Shown here in pieces: positions 7,052 to 12,498 of a stretch of DNA of 12,498 bases. The translations under genes were made by a program, and so were the position numbers. Source of the DNA: an uncultured Planctomycetaceae bacterium (GTDB lineage Bacteria; Planctomycetota; Planctomycetia; Pirellulales; Pirellulaceae); NCBI GenBank assembly GCA_903921945.1, contig CAIXSC010000691.1, positions 1 through 12,498 on the forward strand. The letters are read 5' to 3'. Each line of letters begins with the position of its first letter. Position 1 is the first letter of the stretch. The notes beneath the pieces were generated by a model. That model saw nothing but the letters and a program-made list of their open reading frames with translations. It made no database searches and was not told where the DNA came from.

Positions 7052-10000
7052 ATGGAATCGCATCTTCGATTTGAAATCATCCAGCAGATCGCGGCGGGCG
7101 ACTACGCCACCGTCTACAAGGCGCGGGACCGCGAACTGGGCCGCGACGTGGCGATCAAGCAGATCCATCCGCAGTTCCTGCAGGATCCCAAGCAGCTCGA
7201 ACGCTACTGGCAGGAAGCCCAGCTCCTCGCGTCGCTCGAACATCCGCACATCATGATGATCTACGACATCGTGCGGGATCGCGGCTGGCTGGTGCTGGAG
7301 TTGATGCAAGGCAGTCTCCAATCGATGCTCGGCGGCCGCCCGATCGACTTGAACGACCTGCGGATGGCGCTTACCTACACCCTGCATGCGTTGCAATTCA
7401 TGCACGAGAACGGCATCGTGCATGGCGACGTGAAACCGAGCAACCTGCTGGTCGACCGCAATAGCCGCGTGAAGCTCGGCGACTTTGGCATCGCCCGGCG
7501 GCTCAAGGGCGAGCATGGCAGCGTCGTCAAGGGAACGACAAAGTACATGGCGCCGGAAGTGGTTTCCGACCAATTCGGTCCCGTCGGTCCTCACAGCGAC
7601 CTGTACTCGCTCGGTTTTTCCGCCTTCGAACTGATGTGCGGGGAAAACTTCGAGTCGCTGTTTCCCGGGCTCAGCATGTTCGGTCGGGACCGCCAGATCG
7701 CCTGGATGATGTGGCATTCGGCCGCCGACCGCCGTTTGCCCGAAATCGAACGCGTGCTGCAAGGCGTTCCCAAGGATCTGGCGTACATCATTACTCGAAT
7801 GGCCGAGAAAGATCCGGCCAAACGTTATCGCACGGCCGCGCAAGTCTTGGAGGACCTGCGACGCCAAGCGACCGCCGAAACGACGATCACCGAGGAGCAG
7901 GCGGCGGCCGCCGCGTTGGCCGCGAAGCAAGCCAAACGAAAACGATGGCTGTCGATCGGGGCCTTTGGCGCCAGCCTGGGACTCAGTTTGCTCGCCGCGT
8001 TTTGGCCCGCGAATGTCGAACCGCCGCCGCCACCGCCAGCCGTCGTCCGACCCGCCGACGGCGTCGTGGGCGAAATCGACGTCGCCCGCGGGATCTTCTT
8101 CCTCAAGCCGCGCGAGGAAGGGGAAACGCCTGTCGGTGTCGCGATCGACCCCGGAAATGACCGCGTCTACCTCAACGACAAACGCGTGTCGCTCGCCGAA
8201 CTGGCGATCGACGACGCGGTCAATCTGAAATACCTCAGCGGCGACGGCGTCGAATTCAAAGAGATCTACGCGACCCGCGCGGAAATCGCCGAGACCGCCG
8301 GTTTGCTCGACAGCATCGACCCGGCCATGGCCACGCTCCGGCTGGCCGCCGGCGACGGCGCCGAACCGCGCGAGCCATGGTATGTCCCGGAAGGCGTTCC
8401 CGTTTCGGTCAATGGCCAGTCCAGTGCGGGATCGCGACCGTTCAGTCTGGCCGATCTGTTGCCGCTGGACCGCGTGACGATCCGCCACGTCGCGTCCGAC
8501 GAGGGACGCACGGTCGTGCGTTCGATCGCCGCCCTCCGCACGCTGACCGTCCAGGCAATCGCGGTGAGCCGCAATCCGCAACAAAATGAACTGGTCGTCG
8601 ACCTGCAGGCGGCGGCTGGTAGCGCGACGGCTGGTAGCGCGGCGGCTGGCAATGCGGCGGCTCCGGTTCGCAAGACGTTCAGCGTCGCCGCCCAAGCGCC
8701 CGTCAGCATCAACGGGAAGACACTCGCGGGCGACGCGCCCCTGACCATCGCCGACTTGGTGGCCGGTGATCGCCTGACCATCACTCACGATGCCGAAGTC
8801 GCGAAGATCGAGGCGGTTCGGGATGTGGCCGCGTCGGGCCGCGTTACCGACATCAACACCAGCCAACGGGTGCTCAAGGTCGCCGGCACGGACGATTCCC
8901 GCGCCTTCGTCTTCACCATTCCTCCTCAATGCGAGATCCGCGGCGCGAAAGGGGAACCGCTGGAACTTGAATTCCTTCGAGCTGGCGATCTCGTGGACAT
9001 TGATTACGAAGTCGCCGCTGGCGGGCAATTGAGCGCCGCGAAAATCAGCGCTCGTCCGGTCAGCGATCCGCGTGCCTGGGCGATTGTGATCGGACAAGCC
9101 CAATACGACGACGCCGCGTGGCCCGCCTTGCCCTCCGCCGCCGACAGCGCGACCGCCGTCGCCACGGCGCTCGCCGACCGCTACCGCGTTCCCGCCGAGC
9201 AATTGCTGCGGATCGCGAACGGCTCGCGGTTGCAAATCGAACAGTCGCTTGCCACCTTGCTCCCCAAGGTGTCCCCCGATGCGCAGCTCCTCTGTTACTA
9301 CATCGGTCACGGGATCGTCGATCCGGCCGCCGGTCCCTTGTTGGTTCCCAAGGAGTTCGACAGCAAACGCGCGACGAACACCGGCTTGGACCTCCGCGCC
9401 TTCATCAAGTCGCTTGAACAGTCGCCGGCCCGGGAAAAAATCCTGCTGCTCGACACGTGTCACGACCTGCCCGGTATCGATGCCAAACTGGAACCCTCCG
9501 CGGCCGAACTGGCCGAAGCCGTGAAAGAGCGTCCCACGCGGCCCGTGTCCACGAATGTTCTGGTCATCGCCAGTTGCGATCGCGAACAGCGCGGACAGGC
9601 GGGGAAGACGGGCGAGCCATCCCGTTTCGGGGCTACCATCGCCGCCGCGTTCGCCGGCGCCGCCGACGACAACCGTGACGGCCGAGTCGCCGTGGCCGAG
9701 TTGCTCGCCTTCCTCCCGAAGGAACTCGCCGACCGCGAACAGGCCGGTGCCAAACAGGCGGGCGGCAAACAGACGGCGGTCGTCTTTCAGCCGGACGCCA
9801 AGCCGCCGCGATTGACGGCGGAGGCCCGCGAGGCGGTCACCGATATGCTGCGGAATCTACGAGCGCAACGCTACGACGACTCGATGCAGCTTGCCTACAC
9901 CAACGCCCAGGGACTCGCGCCCAAAGAACCCGACCTGCCGATGGCGTTCGCGCTCGTGCTCATGCGGCACAACCGATTGCCGATCGCGCGCACCATCGTC

Positions 10001-10471
10001 GAGCGTGTCCGGTTGGAACATCCCAAATCGCCGCTCGCCCACCAAGCGATTGCCTGGCAGGATTTCCTTCAAGGCCGTTACGCGGATGGAATCGCCAGCC
10101 TGCAACAAATGATCGTCAATCTGCCCAATCCCCAACTCGAACCGGCCGCCGAGCCGTACCGGCGTCATGCATTGCAATTCGCCGGCGCCCTTCGCCAATA
10201 CGCCATGTCGGTCGCCGATCCGCCACTCTCCCGAACTGATGTCGAGACGCTCGACAAAGCGGTGATTGCGGGCGGCGACACGGCGAAGGAAGCGTATCGA
10301 CAAGGGGTCGAGGCGACCCGCGAAGCGCTTGCCCGTATCGACGGCGAATTGCGCGACGCCACGCCCGACCGCCGCCCCAATTTGCAACTGGACCGTAAAC
10401 GTATCACCTACTACACCAACCTTAATTTCGCGTTGATGGGCGACTTTCTCCGCCATCGGCTGGAAGAGTAA
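7052..10471 (+). CDS. Transmembrane Ser/Thr kinase fused to a caspase-like (C14) domain
   Basis: An 1139-residue protein. Residues 1-270 form a Hanks-type Ser/Thr kinase: degenerate glycine loop IAAGDYATVYKARD, Lys36 (VAIK), HGDVKPSN with Asp126, Lys128 and Asn131, DFG at 144-146, APE ending at Glu169. A basic stretch (KRKR) precedes one TM helix (about 300-317), so the kinase should be cytoplasmic and the rest extracytoplasmic. After a polyproline linker, residues 338-671 hold four tandem beta-type repeats. A caspase-like domain follows (672-895) with His753 in YYIGHG and Cys803 in LLLDTCHD, plus an EF-hand-like loop (872-883). The tail (about 905-1139) is helical and TPR-like. I chose the ATG at 7052 because kinase homology begins there; an in-frame TTG at 6992 would add 20 unconvincing residues and overlap the preceding gene. 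A weak GCAGGG lies about 10 bases upstream. It could phosphorylate partners read by the FHA domain of CpaF; this is inference. Confidence 0.93.
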   Translation: MESHLRFEIIQQIAAGDYATVYKARDRELGRDVAIKQIHPQFLQDPKQLERYWQEAQLLASLEHPHIMMIYDIVRDRGWLVLELMQGSLQSMLGGRPIDLNDLRMALTYTLHALQFMHENGIVHGDVKPSNLLVDRNSRVKLGDFGIARRLKGEHGSVVKGTTKYMAPEVVSDQFGPVGPHSDLYSLGFSAFELMCGENFESLFPGLSMFGRDRQIAWMMWHSAADRRLPEIERVLQGVPKDLAYIITRMAEKDPAKRYRTAAQVLEDLRRQATAETTITEEQAAAAALAAKQAKRKRWLSIGAFGASLGLSLLAAFWPANVEPPPPPPAVVRPADGVVGEIDVARGIFFLKPREEGETPVGVAIDPGNDRVYLNDKRVSLAELAIDDAVNLKYLSGDGVEFKEIYATRAEIAETAGLLDSIDPAMATLRLAAGDGAEPREPWYVPEGVPVSVNGQSSAGSRPFSLADLLPLDRVTIRHVASDEGRTVVRSIAALRTLTVQAIAVSRNPQQNELVVDLQAAAGSATAGSAAAGNAAAPVRKTFSVAAQAPVSINGKTLAGDAPLTIADLVAGDRLTITHDAEVAKIEAVRDVAASGRVTDINTSQRVLKVAGTDDSRAFVFTIPPQCEIRGAKGEPLELEFLRAGDLVDIDYEVAAGGQLSAAKISARPVSDPRAWAIVIGQAQYDDAAWPALPSAADSATAVATALADRYRVPAEQLLRIANGSRLQIEQSLATLLPKVSPDAQLLCYYIGHGIVDPAAGPLLVPKEFDSKRATNTGLDLRAFIKSLEQSPAREKILLLDTCHDLPGIDAKLEPSAAELAEAVKERPTRPVSTNVLVIASCDREQRGQAGKTGEPSRFGATIAAAFAGAADDNRDGRVAVAELLAFLPKELADREQAGAKQAGGKQTAVVFQPDAKPPRLTAEAREAVTDMLRNLRAQRYDDSMQLAYTNAQGLAPKEPDLPMAFALVLMRHNRLPIARTIVERVRLEHPKSPLAHQAIAWQDFLQGRYADGIASLQQMIVNLPNPQLEPAAEPYRRHALQFAGALRQYAMSVADPPLSRTDVETLDKAVIAGGDTAKEAYRQGVEATREALARIDGELRDATPDRRPNLQLDRKRITYYTNLNFALMGDFLRHRLEE
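8612..8656 (+). repeat. 15-base tandem repeat, three units, inside the kinase-caspase gene
   Basis: Three head-to-tail units of the form GCGGCTGGTAGCGCG (second starts A; third has CAAT in place of TAGC) encode AAGSA, TAGSA, AAGNA. They form a flexible insertion within the third beta-type repeat (about residues 521-535) and keep the reading frame. Confidence 0.85.
9665..9700 (+). other. EF-hand-like calcium-binding loop in the caspase domain
   Basis: Residues 872-883 of the kinase-caspase protein read DDNRDGRVAVAE, which matches the 12-residue EF-hand loop with Asp1, Asn3, Asp5, Gly6, a hydrophobic residue at 8 and Glu12. It lies near the end of the caspase-like domain, just before LLAFLPKEL. 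Similar acidic loops are known in bacterial caspase-like proteins; actual calcium binding is inferred. Confidence 0.6.
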
Positions 10472-10552
10472 TCCTCACCATCGCCACCGACGCCGGGATC
10501 ATCGATCGCCTCGAGCACTTCCCAGTTCCCTCTGTCTGCTGACGTCCCTCTT
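10472..10552 (+). other. 81-base intergenic gap, no clear signals
   Basis: The gap between the kinase-caspase gene and the DUF1501 gene is the longest in the window. It contains no convincing terminator hairpin with a T-run and no obvious promoter pair. The bases just before the ATG at 10553 are pyrimidine-rich with no Shine-Dalgarno match, which is unlike most genes in the tad cluster. It may mark the boundary of the upstream operon. Confidence 0.4.
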
Positions 10553-12028
10553 ATGACGCTCCACGAACCGCGCCGCACCGCTCCGGTCCCGCCGTCGCCA
10601 TCCTGGCGCAACAACCGTCGCTGTGCCGGGCCGATCGACCGGCGCCATTGGTTGCGGCTGGGCGGATTGTCGCTCGGCGCCTTGGCGGCCGGGCCGTCGC
10701 CGACACTTGCCAAGCTGCTCGCCGCCGAGTCTTCCCATGGCGACGTCGACCGCGAGTTTTCCGTCATCTTGTTTTGGGCCAACGGCGGTCCAAGCCACAT
10801 CGATTTGCTGGACATGAAGCCGCAGGCGCCGGCCGAGTACCGCGGCGATTTCCAGCCGATCGCCACGAATGTTCCCGGCATCGAGATTACGGAATTGCTG
10901 CCGCGACTGGCGACGATGGCCGACAAATTCGCGCTCGTTCGCAGCCTGACGCATGAGCGGAATGAACATAGCGGCGGCACGCACCGCTTTTTGAGCGGTT
11001 ACGCGTCGCGGGCCGCGAACTTGAACGATGCCGAATACCCCGAGCTTGGCTCGGTCGTCGCGCACCAGCTCGGCCGCAGTTCACGGGAAACGCCGTTCTT
11101 CGTCGCGAACACAAAATTCTACGGCGGCGGACCGGCCTACCTCGGTCCTGGCTGCTCGCCGTACATGCCGAATCCGAATCCGCAGACATCAACCGGCAAC
11201 AACCGCTATGATCCCGTGCCGCTGTACAACACGGGAGGCGATCGCGACGACTTGGCCATTTCGACCGATGGCGTGGTTCAACTGAACCGCCGCGCCGCGT
11301 TGCTGCGGCGACTCGATGCCCTGCCGCGAGCTCTCGATAGCGCGGCCGGCATGATGTCGGCTTTGGATCAATTCCAGCACCGGGCGCTCGCGATGCTCGC
11401 CAGCCCGCGAACCCGTGTCGCGTTCGATTTAACTCGCGAGACGCTTGCCACGCGCGAGCGCTATGGCGACACGCATTTCGGCAAGAGTCTGTTGACCTGC
11501 CGGCGATTGGTGGAAGCGGGCGTGCGGTTTGTGCAGTGCCAAGCCGAGTTTCGCTTGCGGCCCGAAACGGGCGTCACCAGCAATTGGGACGACCATTCGG
11601 TGAATTCCCATATCTTTAACGCCTACCGTGAAAAGCTTCCGTCGTTCGATCAAGCCGTGTCGGCGCTCATCGAGGATTTGTATCTCCGAGGCCTGGACCG
11701 CAACGTGCTCTTTGTGTTCTGCGGCGAATTCGGCCGCACGCCGAAAATCGCCTATCAGGATCCCAGCCGCCGGCCGGGACGCGACCATTGGTCCAAGGCG
11801 ATGAGTGTGCTGTTGGCCGGTGGCGGCCTGCGTATGGGCCAAGCCATCGGCGCCACCAACGCCCGCGCCGAAGAACCTGTCGAACGCCGGATGGATAGCA
11901 ATTGCCTGCTTGCCACCATCTACCGACGCTTCGGCATCGACATCACGCAACTGCTCCATGACCAGCTCGGCCGCCCGCTCCCGCTGCTCCCCCATGGCCA
12001 ACCGATCCCCGAGTTGCTTGGCGCCTAG
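10553..12028 (+). CDS. DUF1501 family exported protein (Tat-like leader)
   Basis: A 491-residue member of DUF1501, a family related to the alkaline phosphatase/sulfatase fold, abundant in planctomycetes and of unsettled function. Residues 1-29 are a basic/proline N-region; DRRHWLRLGGLSLGALAAG (twin Arg30-Arg31 then a hydrophobic stretch) resembles a Tat signal, so export is likely. Family hallmarks are present: WANGGPSHIDLLDMKP (75-90), LVRSLTHERNEHSGGTHRF, NWDDHS (344-349), FCGEFGRTPK (389-398) and GRDHW (409-413), near full family length. The partner usually seen beside DUF1501 genes, a DUF1549/DUF1553 cytochrome-type protein, is absent here. The only plausible start is the ATG at 10553, although it lacks a ribosome site. 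A role with the upstream kinase and tad genes is not shown by the sequence; this may be a separate transcription unit. Confidence 0.92.
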   Translation: MTLHEPRRTAPVPPSPSWRNNRRCAGPIDRRHWLRLGGLSLGALAAGPSPTLAKLLAAESSHGDVDREFSVILFWANGGPSHIDLLDMKPQAPAEYRGDFQPIATNVPGIEITELLPRLATMADKFALVRSLTHERNEHSGGTHRFLSGYASRAANLNDAEYPELGSVVAHQLGRSSRETPFFVANTKFYGGGPAYLGPGCSPYMPNPNPQTSTGNNRYDPVPLYNTGGDRDDLAISTDGVVQLNRRAALLRRLDALPRALDSAAGMMSALDQFQHRALAMLASPRTRVAFDLTRETLATRERYGDTHFGKSLLTCRRLVEAGVRFVQCQAEFRLRPETGVTSNWDDHSVNSHIFNAYREKLPSFDQAVSALIEDLYLRGLDRNVLFVFCGEFGRTPKIAYQDPSRRPGRDHWSKAMSVLLAGGGLRMGQAIGATNARAEEPVERRMDSNCLLATIYRRFGIDITQLLHDQLGRPLPLLPHGQPIPELLGA

Positions 12029-12050
12029 CGTTTAGCGGCCTGATTCCCAC

Positions 12051-12055
12051 GAGGG
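12051..12055 (+). promoter_or_regulatory. Shine-Dalgarno fixing the start of the phosphatase-like gene
   Basis: GAGGG ends 5 bases before the ATG at 12061. It supports this start over the next in-frame ATG at 12184, which would cut into the hydrophobic leader. Confidence 0.55.
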
Positions 12056-12060
12056 TTCCC

Positions 12061-12498
12061 ATGCGAGCCGTTTATTCTCCGGTCGATGGCCAGTCCGTTC
12101 CGCAGTTGGCATTACCACGGTCCGCCACGTTTCGATCCGTTCGTTCCGTCACGTCAACGCGGGCGATCGTTACGGCCTTGGCCATGTGGCTGTGTGGGGG
12201 ACTGGTCTTCGATGCGGGCCTGGCAGGCGAGCCTGCGAAGCTGGCTGCCAAACATCTGCCCAACCCGGTGAGCGTGCATCCGCGAGTCATCTCCGGCGGA
12301 TTGCCGGAAGGCGAGGCGGCGTTCGCCGAACTGAAGGCGATGGGCGTGCGGACGATCGTCAGTGTCGACGGCGCCGACCCCGATGTTACGACCGCCGCCC
12401 GCTTCGGATTGCGCTACGTGCATCTGCCGCACGGCTACGATGGCATCCCGGACAGCCGTGTGCGGGAACTGGCGAAAGCCGTCCGCGAACTCGAAGGC
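12061..12498 (+). CDS. Secreted dual-specificity/tyrosine phosphatase-like protein, 5' portion
   Basis: The first 146 codons of a gene that continues beyond the right edge. A long basic N-region (34 residues) leads to a hydrophobic stretch (about 35-56, AIVTALAMWLCGGLVF...) consistent with a signal peptide or anchor. The mature part begins like the DSP/PTP family found in planctomycetes: HPRVISGGLPEGEAAF, LKAMGVRTIVSVDG and LRYVHLPHGYDGIP, the beta-alpha segments that precede the catalytic loop. The signature HCxxGxxR lies beyond the window, so catalytic competence cannot be judged. It starts 32 bases after DUF1501 and is probably cotranscribed with it. If exported, it is unlikely to reverse the cytoplasmic kinase directly. 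Confidence 0.8.
   Translation, partial: MRAVYSPVDGQSVPQLALPRSATFRSVRSVTSTRAIVTALAMWLCGGLVFDAGLAGEPAKLAAKHLPNPVSVHPRVISGGLPEGEAAFAELKAMGVRTIVSVDGADPDVTTAARFGLRYVHLPHGYDGIPDSRVRELAKAVRELEG

Noticed and set aside
6911..9463. Very long open frame on the minus strand (about 850 codons) opposite the kinase-caspase gene
   Set aside because: The plus strand encodes recognisable kinase and caspase motifs throughout. The minus translation is Arg/Gly/Asp-rich with no domain, as expected from the antisense of a GC-rich gene.
10496..10516. Small palindromic patch (GATCATCGATC, ATCGAT, CTCGAG) as an operator or terminator
   Set aside because: The arms are very short with no T-run, and such patches are common by chance; nothing supports a regulatory role.

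Overview
This GC-rich window looks chromosomal and most resembles a planctomycete (Planctomycetota). That assignment is inferred from gene content: a DUF1501 protein with a twin-arginine-like leader, a short CxxC-CxxC zinc ribbon heading a long proline-rich membrane protein, a large Ser/Thr kinase fused to extracytoplasmic modules, and a secreted tyrosine-phosphatase-like protein. All supported genes lie on the + strand and are tightly packed. No RNA gene, insertion sequence, CRISPR array or convincing terminator was seen, and no stretch over 300 bases lacks a gene.

Layout: 1-692 is the 3' part of an unrecognised gene that enters from the left. From 764 to 7002 there is a tight run of five genes with gaps of 13 bases or fewer: a CpaB-like SAF protein; a CpaF/TadA secretion ATPase carrying an N-terminal FHA domain; TadB and TadC inner-membrane platform proteins; and a zinc-ribbon/proline-rich/single-TM protein. 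After 49 bases comes an 1139-residue membrane protein (7052-10471) that joins a cytoplasmic Ser/Thr kinase, one TM helix, four tandem beta-type repeats, a caspase-like (C14) domain with an intact His-Cys pair and an EF-hand-like loop, and a helical, possibly TPR, tail. After 81 bases follow a DUF1501 protein (10553-12028) and, 32 bases later, the 5' part of a secreted dual-specificity/tyrosine-phosphatase-like gene that runs off the right edge.

How they may work together: cpaB-cpaF-tadB-tadC is the inner-membrane motor of a Tad/Flp-type pilus or secretion machine. No secretin, prepilin peptidase, pilin or TadE/F gene is recognisable here, although the unrecognised gene at 1-692 could be a non-conserved part. 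FHA domains read phosphothreonine, so the FHA-CpaF fusion beside a Ser/Thr kinase suggests phosphorylation control of the motor. The kinase's predicted extracytoplasmic caspase-like domain and the zinc-ribbon protein may extend this into a transmembrane signalling or proteolysis unit. The domain calls are well supported; the functional coupling is inference. The most noteworthy feature is the combination of kinase-caspase fusion and FHA-tagged Tad motor in one apparent operon.
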